From Alcaligenes pakistanensis (GTDB lineage: Bacteria; Pseudomonadota; Gammaproteobacteria; Burkholderiales; Burkholderiaceae_B): DNA of 64,000 bases. The position numbers and the translations under genes are program-made. Positions 1 through 9,064 of the stretch are shown here, one piece after another. The notes under the pieces were generated by a model, which worked only from the letters and a program-made list of their open reading frames with translations, did not search any database and was not told where the DNA came from. Where the stretch lies: assembly GCF_014652815.1 (NCBI RefSeq), contig NZ_BMZN01000001.1, positions 438,866 through 502,865 of the forward strand. The letters run 5' to 3'. Positions within the stretch are counted from its first letter, which is position 1. Each line of letters starts with the position of its first letter.

Positions 1-96
1 TTCCTGAGCCTGTAAAGGCGAGATGGCTGATTTAAACCAAATGGGTGAGCTCAGGCTGGCCGCAGCGGCGCTGAACAAAAAGTCGCGACGTTTCAT
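1..96 (-). CDS. N-terminus of a Tat-exported protein (partial)
   Basis: The first 32 codons of a minus-strand gene run off the left edge. The protein starts MKRRDFLFSAAAAS: a twin-arginine pair followed by Asp-Phe-Leu and an Ala-rich stretch, which fits a Tat signal peptide for export of a folded, often cofactor-bearing, protein. An AAGGGG ribosome-binding site lies a few bases upstream of the ATG at 96. The mature part is outside the window, so the function cannot be named. It is the next gene downstream of the A24 peptidase on the same strand, about 200 bp away, too far to assume an operon. Confidence 0.7.
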   Translation of the reverse strand, partial: MKRRDFLFSAAAASLSSPIWFKSAISPLQAQE

Positions 97-264
97 GATA
101 GTCCCCTTCAAGTGCCGCTCTGAGGTCGGCGTGTCGGTGCGTGTGAATAGTGGCTATAAACAGCATCAATAAGCACTGGTGGAGACTGAACAGACGGCTC
201 CTGAACCGGCTTTTCTGCTTCTCGCCACTATGACAGCAGAGGAAAAATCACAGTCATTTTTTTT

Positions 265-294
265 AATAATTGTTGAAAATTCGAGACAATTATT
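265..294. repeat. Perfect 9-bp inverted repeat after the A24 peptidase gene
   Basis: AATAATTGT (265-273) and ACAATTATT (286-294) are perfect reverse complements separated by 12 bp, and touch the stop codon of the peptidase gene. A run of eight T lies on the plus-strand left side, so on the minus strand the hairpin is followed by A rather than U and is not a standard intrinsic terminator. It may be an operator for the downstream Tat-protein gene or a weak transcript end. Confidence 0.4.
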
Positions 295-974
295 TACAAA
301 ATACCCGGCAAGGTAAATAGCATGATCCACGCACCCAGAACCAGATAAGGCCCAAAATGAATGGCTTGCCCGGCTTGCAAACGCCCGCTTAAACGCAGGA
401 TCAAGGCAGCCAACAGGCCCAGCACCGACGCAGACAAAATCATCCCTGGTAAGGCCGTCGCGCCCAGCCAAGCTCCCAAGGCAGCCAGCAATTTAAAGTC
501 GCCATAGCCCATCCCTGCCCGTCCAGTGAGCAATAAAAACACATGATTCAATAACCACAGGGCGCCGTAACCGATTGCGGCACCCAGCACGGCCAAAGGC
601 AAGCTGGTAAAGCCATGATCCAGGTTGACCAGCAAGCCCAGCCACAGCAAGGGCAAAGTCAGGCGATCAGGCAAATAGCCTGTTTCTGCATCGATCCAGG
701 CCAATAAAGCCGTGCCAGCAATAAACACGCAGGCCACCGCCGCTGCCGGGGTCAAGTGCCAGCGCCAAGCGGCCCACAGCATCAAAACCAGAGCCAGACC
801 CTGGCACACCCAGCCCCATTGACGGTGGACGCGGCGCGAGCGCGCCTCCAGCTCGGGCGCCAATTCAATGGGTAAATTCCAGGACAGGTACCGGGCAGGC
901 CAGAAAAAACAGACGGCCAATACCAGAGCAAGCCCCATTCCTGCCCAGGCATTGCCCCACGACGTCCACATCAT
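294..974 (-). CDS. A24-family prepilin peptidase-like membrane protein
   Basis: Polytopic inner-membrane protein of 226 aa. It carries the two aspartate motifs of type IV prepilin peptidases: AWIDAETGYLPD near residue 95 and GMGYGDFK near residue 155, in which the Asp residues are the catalytic pair of this aspartyl protease family. These enzymes cleave leader peptides of type IV pilins or type II secretion pseudopilins at the cytoplasmic face. Full-length PilD also has an N-terminal N-methyltransferase region with Cys motifs; that region is shortened here and no Cys-x-x-Cys pair is visible, so this copy may only cleave. No pilus gene lies beside it, so the substrate is unknown. Hydrophobic segments fill most of the chain. 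Confidence 0.8.
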   Translation of the reverse strand: MMWTSWGNAWAGMGLALVLAVCFFWPARYLSWNLPIELAPELEARSRRVHRQWGWVCQGLALVLMLWAAWRWHLTPAAAVACVFIAGTALLAWIDAETGYLPDRLTLPLLWLGLLVNLDHGFTSLPLAVLGAAIGYGALWLLNHVFLLLTGRAGMGYGDFKLLAALGAWLGATALPGMILSASVLGLLAALILRLSGRLQAGQAIHFGPYLVLGAWIMLFTLPGIL

Positions 975-1206
975 ATTGATCCTTCACTGGGTTAGTTAAA
1001 GCGCCCCCGATTCAGTCAAGCAGAACGCTGCCCAAATCCTAGCAGAGCTGTGCACCGTTTTGATGACGTAAGCATTTTTTACTCCAGCTGGACAAGAATC
1101 GGGCAGTGGCATTTTTTTGTTACGCGAATGACAGACAGAGCCACACAAGGCTAGGCATAATTCGCTTCACACCTTTGTTTCGCTCACGGATGAATAAGGA
1201 AGCTTT

Positions 1207-3237
1207 ATGAACCATTTTGTGCCACGCGCTGCGCATACTCCCCGCTTACGCCATTTGACGGGCGCTTTGATGCTGGTCTGGATGGGGACGGCGGCCGGTA
1301 CAGCCTGGGCCCAGCAGATCGAATCCATTACCTTGTCCAGTGCCGGTATGGCCGAGATCGAACGGCAAATCCCCGTCAGTGAATCGGGTACCGCTCAACT
1401 GCGTGTGCCCTTAAATCAGGTGGATGACATTCTTAAAACACTGATGGCCGTCGATGGCAAAAACCGCATCGATTCGCTGACGCTATCAGGTCTGGCGCCA
1501 CTGAAAGAGAGTTTCGACAGCCTGCCCTTTTCGGCCAAAGATTTGCGCTCGCCCGCTACCTTGGCTCAGGCTCTGCGCGGTCAACAGGTCAGCGCCAGCT
1601 CACAAGGTCGCCTGATACGCGGTGCGGTGTTGGGTGTACAGGCCACAGCCGCTACTAACGAGCGCCCCGCCCAAGCCATCTTGAGCGTGTTGACTGAACA
1701 AGGTCAGATTCAAACCCTGGAGCTGGGCCCCGATACCAGCCTGGACGTGCTGGACAAGACCCTGCAGCAGCAATTGCAACAGGCGACGGAAGTGTTGGCA
1801 GGTCAAAGCAATCAGCAATCCCGTGATATTCAGCTGGTCCTGAACAAGACTGATGCCAAGACAGCGCGGCTGTCTTATCTGATCCCTGCACCGGTCTGGA
1901 AAAGCTCTTACCGTTTGATGATGCAGGACGGCAAAGCCCGCCTGCAGGCTTGGGCCATTTTTGAAAACACCAGCGGCGAAGACTGGAAAGACGTGAAGGT
2001 CACGCTTAGCTCCGGCTCGCCAGTCATGCTGCGTCAGCGTCTGTTGGAGCGTTACTGGAACGAGCGTCCTGAGCTGCCCGTGGCCGTTGGCAGCTCCATC
2101 GCGCCTCAAGCTGATACCCAGGCCACATTAAGTGCCGGTCAGGCCCGTCGAGCCGCTGGTGAAGCCATGCGTGCCCGCATGGCCCCGGCCGCCCCAGCTC
2201 CTATGGTAGAAAGCGCCGCCTACATGGCAGATAGCGTCATGTCCAAACAATGGGCCTCCGGCGGGGCCGGAGCCAGCACCCAGGCGCAGGAAGGTCTGAC
2301 CCAGGTACGCTTTAATTTGCCCCAGACCTTAAGCGTGCCCACTGGCCAGACGGTCTCGGTTCCCTTTATCGACACCTCCCTGCAGGCCGAATCCTTGTCT
2401 GTCTATCGCAGCGGCCAAGCGGGCGACCATCCGACCGCCGCCATCTGGGTTAACAATGAGCAGGCCAATAGCTTGCCGCCCGGCATCATCACCGTTTTCA
2501 ATCAAGAGGACGGCCATGTAGGCGATGCGGAACTGGCCGGTTTGCCTGCAGGTGAACAACGCCTAATTTACTTCGCCCAGGACAGCAAAGTACAGATTCG
2601 CGAAGAGCAGAACGAGGAATATCGCCTGAGCAAAACGCGCGTGACAGATGGACTCGCCCGCTCGGAATGGACACGTATCCAGAACTACCGCTATGAGATC
2701 AAGGCACCTAACGATGAAGACCGTACGGTGCTGATTCAGTTGCCTCGTCAAGACGGCTGGACCTTAAAATCCGACGCACACGATAGCGATACGGCCCAGG
2801 AACACCGCCTGAAGGTGAAGGTGGCCAAAGGTAAAACAGTCAGCGTGACCGCCCAGTTGAGCCTGCAAGATCAGGTCGAATTGCGACTGGAAGACATCGA
2901 CGAAAACATGCTGCTGCAATGGCGTGGCAACGGCGAGGATACTGCGCAGAAAACCAAGATGGACAAGCTGATTGATCTGCGTCGCCAACTGAGCCAAGCC
3001 CAGCAAGCGCAGCACCAGGCCCAGGAAAACCTGAATGACACGGTGGCCGAGCAAGAACGCATCCGCGCCAACCTGGCCGCCGTCAGTGCCCAAAGCACCT
3101 TAGGCCAACGCTTTAGCGAACAACTTGCACAGCAGGAAGACCAGATCGCCAGCCAACGCAAAACCGTTCAAGAGCAACGTGACGGTGTACTGAAAGCCCG
3201 CCAGGCTTTTGAAAAGGCCTTGTCAGAACTGAGCTAA
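1207..3237 (+). CDS. DUF4139 domain-containing exported protein
   Basis: A 676-aa protein with a long N-region and a hydrophobic signal segment ending around Ala-Trp-Ala (residues 33-35), so the mature protein should start near QQIESITLSS. The body matches the DUF4139 type of protein: a short conserved N-terminal domain followed by a large beta-rich domain including the LSYLIPAPVWKSSYRL region near residue 220. Residues 575-670 are strongly Gln/Glu/Ala-rich and should form a coiled coil. No enzymatic motif is evident and the function of the family is unsettled. The gene stands alone, 232 bp after the divergent A24 peptidase gene, and ends 6 bp from the convergent LysR gene. Confidence 0.8.
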   Translation: MNHFVPRAAHTPRLRHLTGALMLVWMGTAAGTAWAQQIESITLSSAGMAEIERQIPVSESGTAQLRVPLNQVDDILKTLMAVDGKNRIDSLTLSGLAPLKESFDSLPFSAKDLRSPATLAQALRGQQVSASSQGRLIRGAVLGVQATAATNERPAQAILSVLTEQGQIQTLELGPDTSLDVLDKTLQQQLQQATEVLAGQSNQQSRDIQLVLNKTDAKTARLSYLIPAPVWKSSYRLMMQDGKARLQAWAIFENTSGEDWKDVKVTLSSGSPVMLRQRLLERYWNERPELPVAVGSSIAPQADTQATLSAGQARRAAGEAMRARMAPAAPAPMVESAAYMADSVMSKQWASGGAGASTQAQEGLTQVRFNLPQTLSVPTGQTVSVPFIDTSLQAESLSVYRSGQAGDHPTAAIWVNNEQANSLPPGIITVFNQEDGHVGDAELAGLPAGEQRLIYFAQDSKVQIREEQNEEYRLSKTRVTDGLARSEWTRIQNYRYEIKAPNDEDRTVLIQLPRQDGWTLKSDAHDSDTAQEHRLKVKVAKGKTVSVTAQLSLQDQVELRLEDIDENMLLQWRGNGEDTAQKTKMDKLIDLRRQLSQAQQAQHQAQENLNDTVAEQERIRANLAAVSAQSTLGQRFSEQLAQQEDQIASQRKTVQEQRDGVLKARQAFEKALSELS

Positions 3238-3243
3238 ACCCCA

Positions 3244-4119
3244 CTAAGCCGGTGCAGGCAACTCAGCCTGCACCTGCTCCAGGAACGCGCGTATGGCATG
3301 GCCTTGCGCGCGTTCTTTCAAGCAATAAACGAATTCGCTTAAATGCGCCGACACATCGCTTAATGGCAGGCTGACAATACTCGGGTGCGCTGGCACCTCG
3401 CGCAAGGGCAGCAAGCTGGCCCCCATACCACAGGCCACCCCCCAAGCGATCGCCTCCCGGCTCCCTATTTCCAAAACATGGGCAGGCTCCTGCCCGGCTT
3501 GGCGAAACACTTGATGGCACAGTTCCCGGGTCATGGAACCGGACTCACGCATCAGGATGGGATAGCGGCATAAATCCACAATACGCACGCGCTGGCGACT
3601 GGCCAAAGGATGATCGGCATGCAGCACCGCCACCAAGGGATCGGAGGCCAACAGCAAACGTACCAGACGCGGATCATCCACCAAGGCTGAAGAGGCAATC
3701 ACATCCAGCTGATAGTCATGCAAGGCACTCAGTACCCGTTGTGAATTATCAATGCTCAAACGCATCTTCACGCCGGGGTAAGCCTGATGAAAATTTCGTA
3801 ATACCGCCATGATGTAATACGGCCCGGTCGCCCCCACGCGCAGCAAACCACTTTTCAGATCGCGCAGATCACGCAGACTGAAATCAATCTGGGCCGCCTG
3901 CTGCATCAACTGCTCGACCTGTGGCAAAAGGCGCTCCCCTTGCTGACTAAGATAGACGCCCTTGCCTTGTCGATAAAACAGCTCCACCCCATAGCGGGTT
4001 TCCAGCTGTCGAAGATGCGAGGTCACGGTAGGCTGACTGATTCCCAATTGCTGGGCCGCCTTGGTAATGGAGCCACAATGAGCCGTGGCGTGAAAGGACT
4101 TTAGTTCCAGAGCCAGCAT
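3244..4119 (-). CDS. LysR regulator of aminoethylphosphonate catabolism
   Basis: LysR-type activator of 291 aa. The N-terminal winged helix-turn-helix (residues 4-62) contains GSITKAAQQLGISQPTVTSHL, followed by the LysR substrate-binding domain. I start it at the ATG at 4119, nine codons inside the longest frame, because AAGGAGAG sits seven bases upstream and the protein then begins MLALELKSFH, as in the phosphonate-linked LysR subfamily. It is transcribed divergently from the AEP transporter and degradation genes, the usual layout for a regulator of the neighbouring operon. The inducer is presumably AEP, its N-methyl form or phosphonoacetaldehyde; this is inferred from context only. Confidence 0.85.
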   Translation of the reverse strand: MLALELKSFHATAHCGSITKAAQQLGISQPTVTSHLRQLETRYGVELFYRQGKGVYLSQQGERLLPQVEQLMQQAAQIDFSLRDLRDLKSGLLRVGATGPYYIMAVLRNFHQAYPGVKMRLSIDNSQRVLSALHDYQLDVIASSALVDDPRLVRLLLASDPLVAVLHADHPLASRQRVRIVDLCRYPILMRESGSMTRELCHQVFRQAGQEPAHVLEIGSREAIAWGVACGMGASLLPLREVPAHPSIVSLPLSDVSAHLSEFVYCLKERAQGHAIRAFLEQVQAELPAPA

Positions 4120-4160
4120 GCTGCCGCTCTCCTTGGGAAAACTCAAAGACCAAATTATCC

Positions 4161-4172
4161 AATACTCGTATT
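4161..4172. promoter_or_regulatory. Candidate LysR-binding dyad between regulator and AEP operon
   Basis: AATAC and GTATT are reverse complements separated by TC, inside an AT-rich patch about 42 bp upstream of the LysR start and 90 bp upstream of the transporter start. A T-N11-A-type dyad in a shared divergent intergenic region is typical of LysR sites. The arms are only 5 bp, so this is tentative. Confidence 0.35.
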
Positions 4173-4259
4173 ACAGAAATTAGTTGTCCTGTCACAGTGC
4201 AGCCATATCCGACTCCCATACTGACGTTCATGACATTCATGACAAGTCGGAACCCCGGG

Positions 4260-5336
4260 ATGAGCTCCAAGCCTGCATTTTTAACCATACAAGGACTGCA
4301 CAAGCAGTTCGGTTCCTTTACCGCCCTGGACCAAGTCAGCCTGGATATCCAGGCCGGTGAACTGGTGTGTTTGCTGGGCCCCTCGGGCTGCGGCAAAACA
4401 ACTCTGCTGCGTTGCATTGCCGGGCTGCAACAAGCCGATCAAGGCGTGATTGTGATGGCGGGCCGGGACATTACGCACCTGCCCCCTCAACAGCGCGACT
4501 ACGGCATTTTGTTTCAGTCCTACGCCCTGTTTCCTAATCTGACCGTCGCCCAGAACATTGGCTACGGTCTGTCACCGCGCAAGAACCTGGCCTCCCAAGT
4601 ACGTCAGCGCGTATCGGAAATGCTGGATCTAGTGGGTCTGTCTGGTTCGGAGAACAAATACCCCGCCCAACTCTCGGGTGGTCAGCAACAACGCGTGGCC
4701 CTGGCCCGTGCGCTGGCCCCCTCGCCATCCCTGCTTTTGCTGGACGAGCCCATGTCGGCTCTGGATGCACAGGTGCGCGAACGCCTGCGTATTGAGCTGC
4801 GTGCGCTGCAAAAGCAATTGTCCATCACGACCCTGATGGTGACCCATGATCAGGAAGAAGCCATGGTCATGGCGGATCGTATCGCGGTGATGGATAAAGG
4901 TCGTCTGGTGCAGTTTGATCGCCCCCAGGCTTTGTACCGTGCGCCTGCGGATCCATTCGTTGCGGGTTTTATTGGCGAGGCCAACTGGTTGCCTTTTACC
5001 CCGCTGCACGACTGTTCTGTGCTGGTCGAACGCGTGCGCTTGGATTTGGGCCACGAAGCTCCCAATAGCGCCGGACGTCTCTTTATTCGCCCCGAGAACA
5101 TCCGGGTTCTGGATACCAATAACCCGGCCAACAACACCAACACCTTTTTGGCCGACATTGTCGATGGTGTTTTTTTGGGTCGTCACTATAAATTGACTCT
5201 GCGCCCTGAGGGTATGGATGGCTTAACCGTACAGGCCATCGTCAACCCCGAACAAGGCGACCGTTTGCTTGATCCTTTGGCCGCGCGTCGCTGCCGCATC
5301 CAGCTTCCCAGCGAGGCGCTGCATGCCCACCATTGA
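4260..5336 (+). CDS. phnT: Aminoethylphosphonate ABC importer, ATP-binding protein
   Basis: ATPase subunit (358 aa) of a spermidine/putrescine- or iron-type importer. It has Walker A GPSGCGKTT, a Q-loop (ILFQSYALFPN), the signature LSGGQQQR, Walker B LLLLDEP and the switch His in VTHDQEEA, then a C-terminal TOBE-like regulatory domain from about residue 260. The frame is open back to 4197, but the conserved domain begins near Pro-Ala-Phe-Leu-Thr, and the ATG at 4260 gives the normal length; no strong ribosome-binding site decides between the candidates. It heads the AEP operon and its stop overlaps the start of the permease gene. Placement beside phnX and the AEP-type LysR makes AEP or a close aminophosphonate the likely substrate. 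Confidence 0.88.
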   Translation: MSSKPAFLTIQGLHKQFGSFTALDQVSLDIQAGELVCLLGPSGCGKTTLLRCIAGLQQADQGVIVMAGRDITHLPPQQRDYGILFQSYALFPNLTVAQNIGYGLSPRKNLASQVRQRVSEMLDLVGLSGSENKYPAQLSGGQQQRVALARALAPSPSLLLLDEPMSALDAQVRERLRIELRALQKQLSITTLMVTHDQEEAMVMADRIAVMDKGRLVQFDRPQALYRAPADPFVAGFIGEANWLPFTPLHDCSVLVERVRLDLGHEAPNSAGRLFIRPENIRVLDTNNPANNTNTFLADIVDGVFLGRHYKLTLRPEGMDGLTVQAIVNPEQGDRLLDPLAARRCRIQLPSEALHAHH

Positions 5337-7131
5337 TGCCACACCGCTGCCTGGCGCGGCCCCCCTGGCAGCCGCCAGTCTGGCCGGTTTGCCTCCTCAT
5401 GGCTCCAGCGTGAACCACCCCCTGATCCGCCCCGTCTCGCCAGTCTGGCTGGGCTCGACGGCACGGCGTGCTTTATTGATTGCCCTGTTCGCGCTGCTGA
5501 TCCTGTTTTTAGCGCTGCCCATGCTATTTATTTTGCTGCGCGCCATTCAGAACAGCGACGGCCAATTAGTGGGGCTGGGCCAGTTCTGGTCCATTATCAG
5601 CGCCCCCGGCTTTATGTCCATGGTGGGCCGCAGCGTGCTGGTCGGTGTCAGCACCCTGATTATCGTCATCCCCACCGCCTATGCTTTTGCCTTTGCCCTG
5701 CAACGCTGCTGCGTACGTGGCGCCGGCATGTTCCGGGCCTTGGGATTGCTGCCTTTGCTGGCACCGTCCCTGATGCCCGGCCTGTCTCTGATCTATCTGT
5801 TTGGGAATCAGGGTGTGCTGCGCAGTTGGCTGGGTGGCGAGACCATTTATGGTTTCTGGGGCATTGTGCTGGGCGAGGCTTTCTACACCTTTCCCCACGC
5901 CCTAATGATTCTGAGCACAGGTCTGGCTCTGGCCGATGCCCGTCTTTATGACGCTGCCCGCGCCATGGGTGCCAATTCCTGGCGCCGTTTCCTGACCGTG
6001 ACCCTGCCCGCCAGTCGTTATGCCGTGTTTTCAGCCGCCTGCCTGGTCTTTACGCTGACGGTCACCGACTTTGGTGTTCCTAAAGTGGTGGGCGGCTCCT
6101 ACAACGTGCTGGCCATGGAAGCCTATAAAGCGGTAGTGGGCCAGTTGCAGTTTTCCAAAGGCGCGGCCATTGGTGTCCTGCTGCTGGTCCCCGCTGTGCT
6201 GACCTTCTTTCTGGATCGTCACCTGCGTGCCCGTGCCAGCGGTCAGGCCCAAGGTTCACTCAGCGCCTACTCGCCTCTGCCACACCGTCATCGCGACCGG
6301 TACTTCACCGTGGTGCTGATTCTGGTATCCCTGGCAATTCTGACTATTGTGGGCATGGCCGTCTGGGCCTCGCTGATCAAGTTCTGGCCCTATAACCTGA
6401 GCCTGTCCCTGAAGTCCTACGACTTCAACAATATGGACGGCGGTGGGTGGCTGGCCTGGCGTAATAGTTTGACCCTGGCTTTGTTTACCGCTCTGCTGGG
6501 TTCGGCCCTGATCTTTCTGGGTGCCTGGGTGCTGGAAAAACTGCCGGCCCGTGGTCAAGCCGAAAAAGGCTTGTACGGTTTACTGCAAATGCTGGCGTTG
6601 GCTCCCATGGCGATTCCTGGGCTAGTTCTGGGCCTGGGCTACATCTTCTTTTTCAATCACCCCAGCAATCCCTTGTCCGGTCTGTACGGCTCCATGAGCT
6701 TGTTGGTGCTGTGTACCGTCATTCACCTGTACACCAGCGCCCACCTGAACTTTGTGACCGCCCTGAAAGCGATCCCGGCCGAGCTGGAAGCGGCCGCGGC
6801 CTCCTTGAAAGCTCCCCGTCTGTCCACCTTGATGGGCGTGACCGTGCCGCTGTGCCTGCCCGCCCTGCTGTCGGTCTCGCGTTACCTGTTTGTCTCGGCC
6901 ATGACCACCGTGTCTGCCGTCGTATTTCTATACAGCCCGCAAACCGTTCTGGCTTCAGTGGCCGTCATGAACATGGATGACGCCGGCTTTATTGGCCCGG
7001 CGGCCGCCATGTGCACGGTCATCATGCTGAGCTCCGGCTCTGTCTGCTTGCTGGTTCATGTTTTGAGCCGAGCTGCCCTGCGTCGCAGCCAGGCCTGGCG
7101 CTCCCCTTCTTCCCTTTCTCCAACCCGATAG
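5323..7131 (+). CDS. Aminoethylphosphonate ABC importer, fused double permease
   Basis: A 602-aa inner-membrane permease made of two MetI-type halves in one chain. Each half carries an EAA loop for docking the ATPase: DAARAMGANSWRRF near residue 212 and LEAAAASLKAPRLS near residue 490. About twelve transmembrane segments are visible. The fusion replaces the separate PhnU and PhnV permeases of the Salmonella-type importer and is typical of the second AEP transporter type (PhnU2-like). The start is taken at the ATG at 5323, which overlaps the ATPase gene by 14 bp and follows a GAGG ribosome-binding site; a longer frame from 5269 would begin inside the ATPase gene. Confidence 0.88.
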   Translation: MPTIDATPLPGAAPLAAASLAGLPPHGSSVNHPLIRPVSPVWLGSTARRALLIALFALLILFLALPMLFILLRAIQNSDGQLVGLGQFWSIISAPGFMSMVGRSVLVGVSTLIIVIPTAYAFAFALQRCCVRGAGMFRALGLLPLLAPSLMPGLSLIYLFGNQGVLRSWLGGETIYGFWGIVLGEAFYTFPHALMILSTGLALADARLYDAARAMGANSWRRFLTVTLPASRYAVFSAACLVFTLTVTDFGVPKVVGGSYNVLAMEAYKAVVGQLQFSKGAAIGVLLLVPAVLTFFLDRHLRARASGQAQGSLSAYSPLPHRHRDRYFTVVLILVSLAILTIVGMAVWASLIKFWPYNLSLSLKSYDFNNMDGGGWLAWRNSLTLALFTALLGSALIFLGAWVLEKLPARGQAEKGLYGLLQMLALAPMAIPGLVLGLGYIFFFNHPSNPLSGLYGSMSLLVLCTVIHLYTSAHLNFVTALKAIPAELEAAAASLKAPRLSTLMGVTVPLCLPALLSVSRYLFVSAMTTVSAVVFLYSPQTVLASVAVMNMDDAGFIGPAAAMCTVIMLSSGSVCLLVHVLSRAALRRSQAWRSPSSLSPTR

Positions 7132-7138
7132 GACCGCA

Positions 7139-8005
7139 ATGCCATCCCCAACTTGCGCGAATACGCCGCTTGATACGTCATCCTCCCAGGCCCCTCGCCT
7201 TGAAGCCCTGATTTTTGATTGGGCCGGCACACTGGTGGACTTTGGATCTTTTGCTCCCACCCAAATTCTGGTTGAAGCCTTCAAATGCTTTGATCTGAAC
7301 CTGAACCTGGAGCAGGCCCGTAGCGCCATGGGTATCGGTAAATGGGACCACATCAAGGCCATGCTGGCATTGCCCGAAGTGCATGCCCAGTTTATGGCCC
7401 AGCATAAGCGCGAACCCGATGACAGCGATGTAGACCGTATCTACAACACTTTCCTGCCCATGCAGAACGAGCGTGTCGGCGAATTTTCTGCCGCCATTCC
7501 CGGTGCTCGTGAGACCTTGTCCTGGGCACGTCGCCAAGGCCTGAAAATTGGTTCCTGCTCCGGCTACCCCCGTCTGGTTCTGGACAATCTCTTGCAACAC
7601 GCCCACCGCCAGCAGGTATTTGTGGACTACCACGTCGCGTTTGACGAAGTCCCCCAAGCCCGCCCCTGGCCTGCCATGGCACTAGAAAACGTCATTCGTC
7701 TGGAAATCAAGAATGTCGGCGCCTGCGTCAAGATCGATGACACCCCAGTCGGTATCGAAGAAGGCCGCAATGCCGGAATGTGGACCGTCGGTTTGCTGCT
7801 CTCGGGCAATGCGGCCGGTCTGACTGAACTGGAGTTTCTGGCTCTGGACGAGGAAAACCGTCAAACCCTGCGTGATCGCGCGGCAGGCAGCTTTGACCAT
7901 GCCCAACCCCACTACCTAATTGACACCGTTGCCCAACTGCCGGCTGTGATTGAACAAATCACCGAGCGGATGGCCCAGGGCGAATGCCCCAGCGACTCTC
8001 TCTAA
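7139..8005 (+). CDS. phnX: Phosphonoacetaldehyde hydrolase (phosphonatase)
   Basis: HAD-superfamily enzyme of 288 aa that cleaves the C-P bond of phosphonoacetaldehyde to acetaldehyde and phosphate in the cytoplasm. The nucleophile is Asp27 in FDWAGT, with the Ala two residues later that marks phosphonatases. The cap domain keeps Lys68 in MGIGKWDH, equivalent to the Schiff-base lysine of Bacillus PhnX, along with the flanking Met and His. The acidic motif KIDDTPVGIEEGRNAGMWTV is well conserved. One departure is GSCSGYPR in place of the usual GSTTGYT around motif II. An AGGA site precedes the ATG. It lies 7 bp after the permease gene and 39 bp before the binding-protein gene, clearly in the same operon. 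Confidence 0.92.
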   Translation: MPSPTCANTPLDTSSSQAPRLEALIFDWAGTLVDFGSFAPTQILVEAFKCFDLNLNLEQARSAMGIGKWDHIKAMLALPEVHAQFMAQHKREPDDSDVDRIYNTFLPMQNERVGEFSAAIPGARETLSWARRQGLKIGSCSGYPRLVLDNLLQHAHRQQVFVDYHVAFDEVPQARPWPAMALENVIRLEIKNVGACVKIDDTPVGIEEGRNAGMWTVGLLLSGNAAGLTELEFLALDEENRQTLRDRAAGSFDHAQPHYLIDTVAQLPAVIEQITERMAQGECPSDSL

Positions 8006-8044
8006 CCCCCACCCCCCTTTTGCTGACACAAGGACACTTCTTCC

Positions 8045-9064
8045 ATGAAAACCATTGTTCTGAGCTCCTTGGCTGCCGCTTTGATGGGCGCCGCTTCCCT
8101 GGCACAAGCCGCCACTACCCTGACCGTGTACACCGCACTGGAAGCCGATCAGCTCAAGGCCTACCAGGCCGCGTTTGAAAAAGAAAATCCCGATATCAAG
8201 ATCCAGTGGGTACGTGACTCCACCGGCATCATCACTGCCAAACTACTGGCTGAAAAGAACAACCCGAAAGCCGACGCTATCTGGGGTCTGGCCGGCTCCT
8301 CGCTGGGTTTGATGGCCAGCCAGAACATGCTGCAGGCCTATGCCCCCAAAGGCCTGGAAAAAATTGACGCCAAGATGCGCGATCAAACCAACCCGCCTAG
8401 CTGGGTCGGCATGAACGGTTACGCCGCTGCCCTGTGCGTGAACACGGTAGAGTTGGAAAAGAACAAACTTCCCATGCCTACATCCTGGGAAGATCTGACC
8501 AAGCCTGAGTATGCTGGCAAGATCGTTATGCCTAACCCGGCCTCCTCGGGTACCGGTTTTCTGGATGTCAGCGCCTGGCTACAACTGTTCGGTGAAGACA
8601 AAGGCTGGGCCTTCATGGACGGACTGCACAAGAATATTGGTGCCTACACCCACTCCGGCTCCAAGCCTTGCAATATGGCCGCCGCTGGCGAATACGCCAT
8701 TGGCGTATCCTTCGACTACCGCGGTGCCCGCCTGAAAGAAGACGGTGCTCCGCTCGAACTGGTGTTCCCCAAAGAAGGTCTAGGTTGGGAAATTGAAGCC
8801 ACTGGCATCATGAAAGGCACCAAGAACCTGGAAGCGGCACAAAAACTGGCTGACTTCTCGGCCAGCGAAGCAGCTAACCACCTGTACAAGACCAACTTTG
8901 CGGTCTTGGCCATTCCTTCCATCGCCACGGCCAATCCTCACCTGCCTACGGACCTGAACCAGCGCCTGATCGACAATAACTTTGTCTGGGCCGCTGAAAA
9001 CCGCGAGCGCATCATCGAAGAGTGGACCAAACGTTACGACGGTAAATCGGAAGCCAAGAAGTAA
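8045..9064 (+). CDS. phnS: Aminoethylphosphonate ABC importer, periplasmic binding protein
   Basis: A 339-aa periplasmic solute-binding protein. The N-terminus is a classic Sec signal peptide (MKTIVLSSLAAALMGAASLA, cleavage near AQA-ATT), followed by TLTVYTALEADQLKAY, the start of a type 2 binding fold of the iron/AEP (PhnS2-like) class. A Gly/Ser-rich loop NPASSGTGF near residue 165 is a common ligand-contacting element. It should deliver AEP or a related aminophosphonate to the fused permease. An AAGGA site lies upstream, and its TAA stop shares one base with the ATG of the FAD oxidoreductase, so the two are translationally coupled. Confidence 0.9.
   Translation: MKTIVLSSLAAALMGAASLAQAATTLTVYTALEADQLKAYQAAFEKENPDIKIQWVRDSTGIITAKLLAEKNNPKADAIWGLAGSSLGLMASQNMLQAYAPKGLEKIDAKMRDQTNPPSWVGMNGYAAALCVNTVELEKNKLPMPTSWEDLTKPEYAGKIVMPNPASSGTGFLDVSAWLQLFGEDKGWAFMDGLHKNIGAYTHSGSKPCNMAAAGEYAIGVSFDYRGARLKEDGAPLELVFPKEGLGWEIEATGIMKGTKNLEAAQKLADFSASEAANHLYKTNFAVLAIPSIATANPHLPTDLNQRLIDNNFVWAAENRERIIEEWTKRYDGKSEAKK

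Noticed and set aside
7139-8005. Reading the phosphonatase as the PhnX-like TIGR03351 hydrolase
   Set aside because: The cap-domain lysine and surrounding Met and His of true PhnX are retained, and the length is that of PhnX.
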